Shown here piece by piece: positions 1-7,786 of a DNA stretch of 64,000 nucleotides; position 1 is the stretch's first letter, and each line of letters opens with the position of its first letter. Location: positions 186,001 to 250,000 of the forward strand of contig NZ_JAMBNY010000001.1 in the NCBI RefSeq assembly GCF_023715345.1, written 5' to 3'. Below the pieces are notes generated by a model. It was not told where the DNA came from. It made no database searches and saw only the letters and a program-made list of their open reading frames with translations. Source of the stretch: Paenibacillus camelliae (GTDB lineage Bacteria; Bacillota; Bacilli; Paenibacillales; Paenibacillaceae). Both the position numbers and the translations under genes were made by a program.

Positions 1-464
1 TCGTCATAAATGCGCTCAAGAAAAGCAAAGTATACGATAAGGTAGCCACTTTGCCGGAGGGAATAGATACGATGCTTACGAAGGAATTCGATGAACAAGG
101 AGTGGTTTTATCAGGCGGCGAGTTTCAAAAGATTGCGATCGCGCGCATTTTTGCGCAACAGGCTGAACTACTCATTCTTGATGAGCCTACAAGCGCACTC
201 GACCCAATTGCGGAATATGAAATCTTTGAAAGTATGATGGAAGCCTGCAAGGATAAAGCCGTTGTCATTATTTCTCACCGCATGTCGTCCGCTATGCTGG
301 CAGACCGCATTTATTACATGGAGGATGGCGAAATTCAAGAGTCTGGTTCACACATGGAATTGATGCAGCTGCAAGGAAAATATGCGGAGCTATTCTTAAA
401 GCAAGCAGAAAAGTATGTTGATCAAGAAGAGTTGGCTGGGGTGGTGAATCTGCATGAAGCCTAA
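1..464 (+). CDS. ABC exporter half, C-terminal part of ATPase domain (5' end outside window)
   Basis: The frame is open from base 3, so the start lies left of the window and only the last 153 codons are visible. They form the second half of an ABC nucleotide-binding domain: signature LSGGE at bases 108-122, Walker B ending ILDEPTSALDP near 175-208, and the switch histidine in ISHR near 272. This is the type of ATPase domain fused to a six-helix permease in MsbA/LmrA-like exporters. The stop overlaps the start of the next, full-length ABC half by 11 bp, so the two are translationally coupled and probably form a heterodimer. The substrate cannot be told from the sequence. Confidence 0.9.
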   Translation, partial: VINALKKSKVYDKVATLPEGIDTMLTKEFDEQGVVLSGGEFQKIAIARIFAQQAELLILDEPTSALDPIAEYEIFESMMEACKDKAVVIISHRMSSAMLADRIYYMEDGEIQESGSHMELMQLQGKYAELFLKQAEKYVDQEELAGVVNLHEA

Positions 465-2274
465 TAAGCATAGCTTTAGTCGGGTTCTTCAAAATAATTG
501 GTTTGTTTTGAAATACGGGCTGCGCTATTCTCGCAAATATATCATCTTTACATGCTTGTATGCATGCTTGCAGGAAATCGAAATTTTTATCGAGCATGTC
601 ATTTTGATTAAGTTTGTGTTCGACAGCGTTCAATATGGAACTTCTTTTTCTACGGTTGCCTTCTATATCGGACTAACCATTTTGTTTATCGCAATCTGCT
701 TTGTACTAGACAGTATTTACTACCAGAGCGTTGAACCTAAAGGAAAAGAATTGCTGTATCAAAAGATAAGGATGGATCTTTACGGAAAAGCGATTAGTAC
801 CGATTTGGCGAATTATGATGATCCCGTTTACTATAATGATTATGTCTGGAGCGCCAATGATGCTCATAATCGAATAGATGCTACCATAAACAACATCAGA
901 ACAATTTGTAAATCCGTTACGGTTATCATAACCTCTATAAGCTTCTTCTTGTTCGTTGACAAGGTCGGTTTGCTGTTTGTGCTCGTGTCCTTCATTTTAA
1001 CCCTAATTGTCAGCATGATCACCAATAAAATCGGGTACAAAATGAGGATGGAGCTAAACGAAAAGGATCGCAAACGAATCTATTTGAAGCGGTTATTTTA
1101 TTTGGCTGATTATGCGAAGGAATTAAGACTTTATTCCATCAAGGAGAGATTTTTTAGAAATTTCTCTGATACACATAAAGAGATGCACGGAATCGTGCAA
1201 AAGCATTCGAAAAAGCAGTTCTGGTTAAACTTTTCCTCTGAGTATTTTTTTAATGAGTTGATTTTGAGCGGCTTGTACGTCGTCTATGTTGTGTTTATGA
1301 CGTTAGTGAAAGGAACGTTAAGTTTTGGAAGCGCGGTTACGCTGCTCAATTCATCCTGGCGTTTAAAGGGCAATTTGCAATATATGACGACGCTTATTAG
1401 CCAGATGCAAGAAAACAGCTTGTATATTGAGAAGTTAAGAAGCTTCCTGGATCAAAAGAACCGTCTGATAGAAGCTGAAGATCCTATACCTGTGCCAAAC
1501 AAGTTTGTTGGATTAACGCTAAGAGATTTATCATTCCAATATGGTCAATCTGGGCCGCCAATCCTCCAAAACGTTAATTTAAGCATTAAGCCTGGAGAAA
1601 AAATAGCAATCGTTGGCTATAATGGTGCGGGAAAAACGACATTGACAAAGCTGATCATGCGTCTATATGATGCAAGCTCGGGAGAAATTCGATTAAATGG
1701 GATACCCATCGATCAATTGAAGCTGGATGATTATCGAATGAAGATTAGCTCCGTGTTTCAGGATCATCAGTTGTTCGCTGCTACGCTTTCTCAAAACGTC
1801 GTCATGAACCATGCTGCATCAGGCGATACCTATCTGATAAGAGAAGCGCTGGAGAAAAGTGGTTTTGGCAGTAAGCTACAATCTTTGCGACTAGGGACCG
1901 AGACTTCCGTTACTAAGGAATTTGACGATGCCGGGATCGAATTATCTGGCGGAGAGGCTCAGAAGGTGGCAATAGCAAGAGTATTCGCCAAGCCTACTCT
2001 TCTTATTATATTAGACGAGCCTTCCAGTGCATTAGACCCTATGAGTGAATACCATTTGAATCAAGTCATGCTTGAGAAGGCAGAAGATAGACCGATCATT
2101 TTCATTTCCCATCGCTTATCGACGACCAAAATGGCGGATCGCATTCTCATGATGGAAAATGGTCAAATCATTGAGCAAGGCTCACACGAAGAGCTTATGA
2201 AAATCGACGGGAAATACGCTCAAATGTTTAACCTTCAGGCGTCCAGATATCGCGTGGTCGTTGGAACTTCTTAA
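454..2274 (+). CDS. ABC transporter, fused permease and ATP-binding protein
   Basis: A 606-residue half-exporter. The N-terminal ~330 residues carry hydrophobic segments of a type-1 exporter membrane domain. The C-terminal ATPase has Walker A GYNGAGKTT near residue 388, signature LSGGE near 497, Walker B LLIILDEPSSALDP near 516-529 and the switch histidine in FISHR near 550. All ATPase motifs look intact, as in the upstream partner, so both sites of a heterodimer could be active. The start overlaps the upstream gene by 11 bp. A hairpin terminator follows at 2395. Such pairs export lipids, drugs or peptides; no peptidase domain or precursor peptide gene is seen beside it, so the substrate is open. 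Confidence 0.92.
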   Translation: MKPNKHSFSRVLQNNWFVLKYGLRYSRKYIIFTCLYACLQEIEIFIEHVILIKFVFDSVQYGTSFSTVAFYIGLTILFIAICFVLDSIYYQSVEPKGKELLYQKIRMDLYGKAISTDLANYDDPVYYNDYVWSANDAHNRIDATINNIRTICKSVTVIITSISFFLFVDKVGLLFVLVSFILTLIVSMITNKIGYKMRMELNEKDRKRIYLKRLFYLADYAKELRLYSIKERFFRNFSDTHKEMHGIVQKHSKKQFWLNFSSEYFFNELILSGLYVVYVVFMTLVKGTLSFGSAVTLLNSSWRLKGNLQYMTTLISQMQENSLYIEKLRSFLDQKNRLIEAEDPIPVPNKFVGLTLRDLSFQYGQSGPPILQNVNLSIKPGEKIAIVGYNGAGKTTLTKLIMRLYDASSGEIRLNGIPIDQLKLDDYRMKISSVFQDHQLFAATLSQNVVMNHAASGDTYLIREALEKSGFGSKLQSLRLGTETSVTKEFDDAGIELSGGEAQKVAIARVFAKPTLLIILDEPSSALDPMSEYHLNQVMLEKAEDRPIIFISHRLSTTKMADRILMMENGQIIEQGSHEELMKIDGKYAQMFNLQASRYRVVVGTS

Positions 2275-2394
2275 CGGATGATGTGAGGGAGTAGGAGGTA
2301 GCAGTTGAATCATACCTGCTTACCTATAAAATCCTACTGGAAGTTCTACCGTTCAATGAATTTCTAACGGAAAACGTTAGTTCTGTAATAAACA

Positions 2395-2430
2395 ATGAGC
2401 AGGTGCTTCGGTATCCTGCTCATTTTATTA
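2395..2430 (+). terminator. Rho-independent terminator of the ABC exporter operon
   Basis: Nine-base perfect stem ATGAGCAGG (2395-2403) with CCTGCTCAT (2415-2423), 11-nt loop, followed by TTTATTA. It lies 120 bp after the exporter stop. A smaller hairpin, CTAACG/CGTTAG (2364-2380), precedes it. Confidence 0.75.
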
Positions 2431-2558
2431 GACTAAAATGCAGGATAGCTCAATAATTTCGAGAATACTCTACAATATGAAGTGATTACGAAATTTGTAA
2501 AAAACGTCATGTGCAATACCTGCAAATTATTTTCAAAGTAGAATGAAAGGTTGATTTA

Positions 2559-2879
2559 ATGAAGAAGTTACCCTTCGTAATAATATTAATACTAATTCTT
2601 TGTTCCTGTAGTAATCAGTTTGACAGTGAAAAATGGTTAAAGGAACCAGAAAAAAGAAGCAGCATGGTGTATGATTTAATAAACAAATATGAGCTTGAGG
2701 AAATGACGGAAACTCAGATTGTTGATTTACTTGGGAAGCCAGAACAAATAGTAGAGGAACCATTTCGTGAGTATGTATATTATTTAGGAAGAGCAGGATT
2801 GGGAGTAGATGACAGCTTGTTTCGACTCAAATTTAATAATGACGGTGAGCTTGAAAGCTATAAGATAACGTCTGATTAG
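2559..2879 (+). CDS. Small putative lipoprotein with SmpA/BamE-like repeat
   Basis: 106 residues. A hydrophobic signal sequence ends in a lipobox-like LCSC (Cys near residue 16), so a membrane-anchored lipoprotein is expected. The following part contains MTETQIVDLLGKPEQ and then aromatic and hydrophobic strands, the pattern of SmpA/OmlA-type (BamE-like) small domains, which Firmicutes also carry in lipoproteins. A ribosome site GAAAGG lies 9 bp before the ATG. It stands alone between the exporter terminator and the structured element at 2934. Function unknown; the fold assignment comes from motif resemblance only. Confidence 0.75.
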   Translation: MKKLPFVIILILILCSCSNQFDSEKWLKEPEKRSSMVYDLINKYELEEMTETQIVDLLGKPEQIVEEPFREYVYYLGRAGLGVDDSLFRLKFNNDGELESYKITSD

Positions 2880-2899
2880 TTAAGGTTTGTAGGAGAACG

Positions 2900-2927
2900 T
2901 TGACAACTACCTAAGTAAACGAATGAT
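2900..2927 (+). promoter_or_regulatory. Candidate sigma-A promoter ahead of the structured element
   Basis: Consensus -35 TTGACA at 2900-2905, 16-nt spacer, -10-like AATGAT at 2922-2927 (4 of 6 matches to TATAAT). The predicted start, about 2934, is just before the structured element, with no ribosome site or plausible gene following for 360 bp. Confidence 0.4.
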
Positions 2928-2933
2928 TCAGTG

Positions 2934-3208
2934 TACAGTTCGAAAACGGCAGGAACTAGACATAACACCGCATTCATGCATCGGGGCATTCGCCCCTCGG
3001 TCACTGGTGATGCATTCGGCATAGGAGTGTATTCACGTGACAACCCTGCAAGGCTAAGTCTGTCGCCCCGTTTCGCTACTCTTCACTTAAGCCTTTCGGG
3101 TTGGTTCGTGAATGCTATGTGAAACCGTGAAACCTATGCAATTATTGTCAAGGGGGGATTCCGTTACGAATGTCTACACAGCGATTGAACCGATCCATCG
3201 CTGTTTTG
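2934..3208 (+). ncRNA. Candidate structured non-coding RNA (or structured DNA repeat)
   Basis: A G+C-richer block (94 of 180 bases, 52%, in 2941-3120, counted by hand) inside AT-rich sequence. It contains nested complementary segments: outer ACATA (2960-2964) with TATGT (3116-3120) continuing into GCATTCA (2970-2976) with TGAATGC (3109-3115); TGCATC (2977-2982) with GATGCA (3009-3014); hairpin GGGGC-ATTC-GCCCC (2983-2996); CAACCC (3041-3046) with GGGTTG (3098-3103) enclosing AAGGCTAAG (3050-3058) against CTTAAGCCTT (3086-3095). A promoter-like sequence lies just upstream and a terminator-like hairpin at 3178-3208. The small reading frame across it (2931-3122) has no ribosome site and is rejected as a gene. 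It matches no RNA family I recognise. The outer dyad also recalls an integron attC geometry, but no clean GTTRRRY core and no integrase are visible. Confidence 0.4.
3178..3208 (+). terminator. Hairpin with T-run after the structured element
   Basis: ACAGCGAT (3178-3185) pairs with ATCGCTGT (3197-3204) over an 11-nt loop and is followed by TTTT. It lies 90 bp before the next gene and would end a transcript starting near 2934. Confidence 0.5.
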
Positions 3209-3296
3209 CATTGCTGCAAATCCGCTCAGTTAACGGGAAGTTTAGTTACAATTATGGTAACATTTAGGAAGGGCATGAATATGAAAGGACGGCAAT

Positions 3297-3770
3297 ATGC
3301 GTAAAAATAGATATCTTACTTTGGCAGTAGGCTGTGCACTGATGCTAATATTTGGTTGTGATAATACCGATCAGCAGAAAGTGGTACAAATTCCTTCCAA
3401 CCCTGTAATACAAGATGGTGGGCAGGAGACATCTTCGATTGCGGTTGGTAGTATTGAATCAAAGGACGGCAAGAATTTGAAAATATCAATGAGTGGCAGA
3501 ACAGAAAACAACTTTGGAGAAATGTCGTTCCGTAAGGGCGAAACGTTTAAAATTTCGGTGAAGAGTGAGAATGAAGGTGAACTTGAGATTGGTGTAATGT
3601 CTATAACTACAGAACAAGTGTACAGCGACACCGTGAAGAGTGGAGAAGGTGAGTTTATTATTAAGATTCCAGAAGAGGGGAAATATCGTATTTATATTAG
3701 CAATAAAGATGAGCAGTCAGCCAATTTTCATATGAAGCTTAGCAAAGCCATTGAAGGCCCCCTAGTTTAA
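3297..3770 (+). CDS. Putative lipoprotein, unknown function
   Basis: 157 residues. A basic N-terminus (MRKNR) and a hydrophobic stretch end in the lipobox-like LIFGC (Cys near residue 21), so export and lipid anchoring are likely. The mature part is polar, with strand-like segments ending in a motif around EGKYRIYISNKDEQSANFHM, which resembles small beta-sandwich domains of extracellular proteins that report on solute or membrane state, but I cannot place the family. The ribosome site AAAGGA lies about 8 bp before the ATG. It is one of several small surface-protein genes in this AT-rich stretch. Confidence 0.75.
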   Translation: MRKNRYLTLAVGCALMLIFGCDNTDQQKVVQIPSNPVIQDGGQETSSIAVGSIESKDGKNLKISMSGRTENNFGEMSFRKGETFKISVKSENEGELEIGVMSITTEQVYSDTVKSGEGEFIIKIPEEGKYRIYISNKDEQSANFHMKLSKAIEGPLV

Positions 3771-3837
3771 ATGGATGTGAGGTTAAAGGTCTTCTGCGTT
3801 CACATAATTGGAAAGTCAATAATAAGGGGGTATCATT

Positions 3838-4392
3838 ATTCTAATTATATTTGGTTTCTTAATTTCTTTCATTACCGTTTTATTATTTTTGATACTATGT
3901 GTAGACATCATAATTTCTTTTATTAAACAAAGAGCTTTTCCTAAAAAATTGATGATTGCAACGTTGTCAGGGATTGTTTTGGCATCTTCAATCTATTTTT
4001 ATGAAATGTACTTTTTTACCTTTAGTGATATTGATAGAGAATCCGCCCAAGAGGGTCCTGGACCTGTAACATCCCCCACAGAAGAATATACGGCTAATGC
4101 TTTTTATGAACTTTATGGTGGTGCAGCAGGTGGTGTTAATGTATGGGTTGAAATTACAAGCCATAATGAGAAAAATAAAGTTCAAATTGTTTATTATAGT
4201 GATGCAAAAAGTAATTTTGCTATGGAATGGGTGGATGTGGATACACTGTACATTCTAAATAACGAACCTAATTATCCAAATTCGAATAGAAGTATCAAAT
4301 TAGAAATTGGTAAAGAGATTTATCACGAAAATGGTTTGGCATGTAAGAGTTTACTAATGAAAGGCGAATATGAGGCTTGCTACCAAAACTAA
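3838..4392 (+). CDS. Small membrane protein, unknown; probable ATT (non-standard) start
   Basis: The frame is open upstream of the first standard start (TTG at 3889). Extending to ATT at 3838 gives 184 residues beginning with a complete hydrophobic helix (LIIFGFLISFITVLLF), followed by a basic loop (KQRAFPKK) and a second helix near residues 42-64. The C-terminal ~120 residues look extracytoplasmic and contain two cysteines near the end. A strong ribosome site AAGGGGG (3824-3830) fits ATT at 3838 (7-nt gap) but is 58 bp from TTG 3889, and starting there would cut off most of the first helix. Either a non-standard start or a mutated ATG is implied. No family recognised. Confidence 0.6.
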   Translation: MLIIFGFLISFITVLLFLILCVDIIISFIKQRAFPKKLMIATLSGIVLASSIYFYEMYFFTFSDIDRESAQEGPGPVTSPTEEYTANAFYELYGGAAGGVNVWVEITSHNEKNKVQIVYYSDAKSNFAMEWVDVDTLYILNNEPNYPNSNRSIKLEIGKEIYHENGLACKSLLMKGEYEACYQN

Positions 4393-4518
4393 CATCTCTT
4401 TTTGCACTAACGGGTACTTTAGTTCAATGACATTCATCAATTCTAATAACCCGATATAACAAAAATTCTAGTCTATCACTTTATTTGCAACGAACAGATA
4501 TTACGCAGAAAAATTTGG

Positions 4519-4565
4519 AAAGAGTGTTTTTCCTATATTAAATAGGGAAGAGGGCTCTTTTTAAA
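4519..4565 (+). terminator. Possible terminator of the small membrane protein gene
   Basis: Outer AAAGAG (4519-4524) pairs with CTCTTT (4555-4560); inner TTCCTAT pairs with ATAGG-GAA around loop ATTAA (4530-4549). Five T residues follow. The stem is imperfect. Confidence 0.4.
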
Positions 4566-4765
4566 TAATAATAGGGAATTAAGTTGTAAACTCATACCAT
4601 CACTTATCAGAAGCCTGATACCGTAATTGATCTGAACAATTGAAGTAAAAAGCACAGTTTTGTATTTGAAGTTGGAGACATAAACATCTTATAACACCTC
4701 AATAACGCCAAGGCTAGAAAACATTAGTGAATATTTATTGTGTTCATCAACTGATTAAAAGAATA

Positions 4766-4800
4766 CTAAAAAAGATGTGCTCTTAGCATATCTTTTTTAG
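4766..4800. terminator. Bidirectional 15-bp terminator hairpin
   Basis: CTAAAAAAGATGTGC (4766-4780) pairs with GCATATCTTTTTTAG (4786-4800) with one G-T wobble and a 5-nt loop. The A- and T-runs inside the arms let it act on either strand. Confidence 0.7.
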
Positions 4801-4921
4801 TTTCAATACTGATTGTACGAATCAGAAAATAGGGGGTAGAGACACAGTTGTGTTTATACTAATATAATTTATATAATGTCCGTACATCTTAATTATATAT
4901 ATTATTATGATATTAAAAAGT

Positions 4922-4977
4922 AACGACCGTTACCCAATATTAAACTGGGAACGGTCGTTGAACGGTCGTTTTTTTAA
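4922..4977. terminator. Terminator with duplicated right arm
   Basis: AACGACCGT (4922-4930) pairs with ACGGTCGTT (4951-4959), extended by CCC/GGG. The right arm AACGGTCGTT is repeated at 4961-4970 and leads into seven T residues. On the minus strand the inner hairpin runs into ACTTTTT, so it can end the gene at 4995-5414 as well. Confidence 0.75.
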
Positions 4978-4994
4978 TACGAACACTAATTTTA

Positions 4995-5414
4995 TTACTT
5001 GCTTTTTATCACGGTTACCTCAGCGGCATCATAAATCATAGTACCAAAAGTTGTAGAAGACATATACCAAACTTCTATAACATCATCGGGCTTAAGCTCT
5101 TGAAAAGTTATTTTTTCTCTTTGGCTGCTTCCTTCAATTTGAACATAATACCTTGTATGGGGTGTTACAAATAAAGGAAAAGGATCTAACTCTTGCGTAA
5201 TAATGGCACGCGTGTATTTTAATGCCATCGGTATATCTCCAATACCATCATTGATTGGAAAGTTATAATCTCTATTAATCTCATTGATTGTCAAAATCGA
5301 TTTGTCTTCAGGGAAATCATCAAGTGGCTCATACTTAAAATATAGAGCTAATCCAGCGAGTGCTAAGATAATAATCAAAAAAGATAGTAAGACTGTAATC
5401 ATTTTATTTTTCAT
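4995..5414 (-). CDS. Small membrane-anchored protein, unknown function
   Basis: 139 residues. Residues 7-25 form one strong transmembrane or uncleaved signal helix (LLSFLIIILALAGLALYF); the remaining ~110 residues should be outside the cell. The C-terminal half (from RAIITQE to EVTVIKSK) has alternating strand-like segments and ends in the pattern FQELKPDDVIEVWY...DAAEVTVI, which resembles small OB-like secreted domains of Bacillus (DUF3221 type). That assignment is by resemblance only. The 3' end abuts the duplicated-arm terminator at 4922-4977. It is convergent with the small membrane protein gene at 3838. Confidence 0.7.
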   Translation of the reverse strand: MKNKMITVLLSFLIIILALAGLALYFKYEPLDDFPEDKSILTINEINRDYNFPINDGIGDIPMALKYTRAIITQELDPFPLFVTPHTRYYVQIEGSSQREKITFQELKPDDVIEVWYMSSTTFGTMIYDAAEVTVIKSK

Positions 5415-5550
5415 TATTACACCATGCCTTCTTAAATAGTGGACCTAGAAATTTATATTAAATCAATCTAAGAATGGAATTATATAAAAGTTTACCACTA
5501 TTACGGTTATAGTTAAATATCTGTCAAACAATATAGAACTAATGTTCAAC

Positions 5551-5928
5551 TACATAGATCGTCTAACAGTCGAAGAATTTAGAATATTTCGCAACGTATT
5601 ACATATAAAATTGTCAGAAGACAACAACATATATAGATAAGATGTCTTGCATAGCAGGAAGTATCGAAGGGCTGTGAAACTCTGGAGAGCATCCGATTGA
5701 GCATCAGCAAAGTATTAGGAATAAGGAAATACTGGAGCAATTCCAACTGCTCGTTAAATATTGGGAAATACGAGACAACTAGTGGAATCAAGCATCGAAG
5801 CTATGGCATGAGGTCGCATATGAGCTTACGAGGACTGGAGCAGCTACGTTCAGCTAACGAATGATTTTCTGTTCTATGTCGACATGGAAGGGCTGAACGT
5901 GAAGCGAGATTCAGACAACAAAATTTGA
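5551..5928 (+). pseudogene. Decayed protein gene, family not identified
   Basis: Coherent peptide fragments appear on the plus strand but are broken. Frame 1 gives YIDRLTVEEFRIFRN and on to a stop at 5638. Frame 2 (5711-5822) gives NKEILEQFQLLVKYWEIRDN, a TAG at 5780, then WNQASKLWHEVAYE. Frame 1 resumes near 5824 with YEDWSSYVQLTNDFLFYVDM and ends at TGA 5926-5928. The hand-over from WHEVAYE to YEDWSSYV across a frame change, and the protein-like composition of each piece, point to a former gene of roughly 120 codons with a stop and at least one frameshift. The tail recalls small immunity-type proteins, but I cannot name a family. Confidence 0.45.
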
Positions 5929-6531
5929 ATTGTATAGGGGCTTATCACGACTTATAGACATGTGTACAAAATACGAGTTTTGTGAAGATGTAATGTAGAC
6001 TTATGTGGAAGATGGTTTATATTCGCTGGATTCTGTCTTTTACATAATTCCAACAATAAACCCATGTTCTATTAACATTCACTACAAACGTTCATTACTC
6101 GTTCGTCCACAATGTTCTACATTAACTTATTGAAAATTACTTCAGATCATATACGATTTTTAAGATATAACTTATAAAGCTCTATAACGATCTTAATCAG
6201 CTACTTAATATCAATCACAAATTTGAAACCGATATTATTTAGTTCGACTCGTGTTGTTACTTTTTGAATAGATCTTCGTTCAATTTTCTTTCAATCTAAT
6301 GACAACGTATTTAGTTGTCTAAGATGTTTTAAGCTTTTTTAGACTTAAATATTTATTAGACATTATTTATTAACCTTCAGGAATTGAATTTTCTTTCATT
6401 AATACGAATTTTTATACATACAATTAATATAGTATTTTCCTAATTTTCCATCTATTAAACGCACATCGTTTAGTAAGCGTTTACATTTATAATTTCTTTA
6501 ACCTATCGTAGCAATGAATAGGAAACATTAG
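5929..6531. other. AT-rich gene-free stretch
   Basis: About 600 bp with dense stops in all frames and no convincing hairpin, repeat or ribosome site. It lies between the decayed gene and the dockerin remnant, and is probably eroded sequence. Confidence 0.5.
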
Positions 6532-6566
6532 AGCAGATGCCCCCATATATTCAGATATCATCTGCT
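6532..6566 (-). terminator. Relic terminator of the lost dockerin gene
   Basis: AGCAGATG (6532-6539) pairs with CATCTGCT (6559-6566), 8 bp perfect, 19-nt loop. It sits 8 bp after the minus-strand stop of the dockerin remnant. Confidence 0.4.
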
Positions 6567-6574
6567 GCCTTCAG

Positions 6575-6652
6575 TTAATTAGTCAAATTGAGACGAGCCA
6601 ATGCAACAAGATCTTCAATATCAATTGCACCATCACTATTGATATCGTATTT
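6575..6652 (-). pseudogene. C-terminal fragment of a dockerin-domain protein
   Basis: The minus strand encodes KYDINSDGAIDIEDLVALAR and four more residues before TAA (6575-6577). The D-x-N-x-D-G-x-I-x-x-x-D-L-x-x-L-x-x-x pattern is the calcium-binding repeat of type-I dockerins, and this is exactly how such proteins end. An in-frame TAG lies immediately upstream, and beyond it comes another gene's terminator, so the rest of the protein is gone. In Firmicutes dockerin domains sit at the C-terminus of secreted glycan-active enzymes. This is a remnant, not a functional gene. Confidence 0.65.
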
Positions 6653-6672
6653 CTACACTATCTTACTAAACG

Positions 6673-6696
6673 AAAAAAAAGAGCGCCTAAGCGCTC
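6673..6696 (-). terminator. Terminator of the methyltransferase gene
   Basis: GAGCGC (6681-6686), TTAG loop on the minus strand, GCGCTC (6691-6696), then eight T residues (A-run 6673-6680). It lies about 100 bp after the minus-strand stop at 6800. Confidence 0.8.
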
Positions 6697-6799
6697 AGCC
6701 ATTGGTATGCAGTATAATGTAGTACATAGTAACAACATTATTGTTAATATATTTGTTATTTGAGCTACGATATCGAATACCATTTTACGCGCTACAATT

Positions 6800-7573
6800 T
6801 TACAATGAATCCTTTATTGCCATAATTCTGATCCGTTTGTAATCAATATACCAAGATCCGTTTATATATAGCTCATCTCGTAATTGTGCAGCCATTTTAA
6901 ATAGTACGTTTTCTTTTTCAGTGTCTGTTAACGTGCTGAAGAAATTCCCGGCAAAACCTTTAAGCCAATGCTGCAGTCCTGCTTCACCATCAGTCATTTC
7001 AGTCGGCCGATCAAAATGTGTGGCATATACGACTCGAAAGCCTAGTTGCTCGAGTAACGTACTATATTCTCCAATACTAGGAAAATACCATGGATTAAGT
7101 AGAGAAGCATCGATGCCGTATTCGTCATGAAGAATGCCAGTTAGAGACTGTATGACGCGTTCTACATTTCCCTTTCCCCCGAATTCTGCAACGAACCTCC
7201 CTCCACCCTTTAATGCATTCCGTACGCACGTAATCACCTTGCTTGGACTCGTCATCCAATGTAAAGCAGCATTGGAAAACACCGCATCGACTTGTTCTCT
7301 AAGCTGAAAGTTTTCTCCGTTTTCTATGAAAAAAGGAATATGTGGATACTTCTGTTTAGCGGAGTTTATCATCGACTCAGAAAGATCTATACCTGTGACG
7401 ATTGCACCTGATTGAGAGATCTGATCAGCCAATTCGCCCGTACCACAGCCTAGGTCTAGTATCCGTTCATCCTTTTTCGGATCTAAAAGCTCCACGACCC
7501 CCTTGCCAAGCTCTGAAACAAAATTCAATTTATTATCATAATGATCACTATGCCAAGCATTAGTAGAATTCAT
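6800..7573 (-). CDS. Class I SAM-dependent methyltransferase (trans-aconitate methyltransferase-like)
   Basis: 257 residues. Motif I VLDLGCGTGE-type sequence (ILDLGCGTGELA, near residues 38-49), acidic end of strand 2 in TGIDLSESM, and FSNAALHWM at motif IV give a complete Rossmann methyltransferase. The N-terminal WHSDHYDNKLNFVSELG and the ALHWM motif match the Tam/trans-aconitate-methyltransferase-like group, which methylates small carboxylates, but enzymes of this shape have many substrates. The ribosome site AAAGGAG precedes the ATG by 10 nt. It is a single gene with its own terminator, at the border between the eroded region and the conserved genes. Confidence 0.85.
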   Translation of the reverse strand: MNSTNAWHSDHYDNKLNFVSELGKGVVELLDPKKDERILDLGCGTGELADQISQSGAIVTGIDLSESMINSAKQKYPHIPFFIENGENFQLREQVDAVFSNAALHWMTSPSKVITCVRNALKGGGRFVAEFGGKGNVERVIQSLTGILHDEYGIDASLLNPWYFPSIGEYSTLLEQLGFRVVYATHFDRPTEMTDGEAGLQHWLKGFAGNFFSTLTDTEKENVLFKMAAQLRDELYINGSWYIDYKRIRIMAIKDSL

Positions 7574-7786
7574 CGCTCACCATCTCCTTTTATTGGTAAT
7601 TTCATTGTCGCATATCGAACTACATTCGTTAAATATATAATATCTATCCACTCTATAGGTATAACCTATAAAAGATCAACCTGATGTTACTAAGATCATC
7701 AACTTCATCACTCACGATAGTTTATTTCTACAGGATGAAGGCAACACTCAAAGTAATATTTACATCAATATTTCAAGGAGAACAGC

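Larger units (their letters stand above)
4393..4994. other. Gene-free AT-rich stretch with three terminator-like hairpins
   Basis: About 600 bp between convergent small genes. I find no convincing reading frame. It contains the hairpins listed separately at 4519, 4766 and 4922 and otherwise unstructured AT-rich sequence. Confidence 0.6.

Noticed and set aside
2941-3120. Integron attC site
   Set aside because: The outer dyad recalls attC, but the 3' core reads GCTATGT rather than GTTRRRY and no integrase or second site is visible; left as an alternative only.
2931-3122. 63-codon frame crossing the structured element
   Set aside because: No ribosome site, repetitive Ser/Leu/Arg composition, and its bases are explained by the stem-loops. 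Kept only as part of the ncRNA candidate.
5579-5791. 70-codon minus-strand frame with a hydrophobic middle
   Set aside because: It runs antisense to the decayed plus-strand gene, has no ribosome site and no family features.
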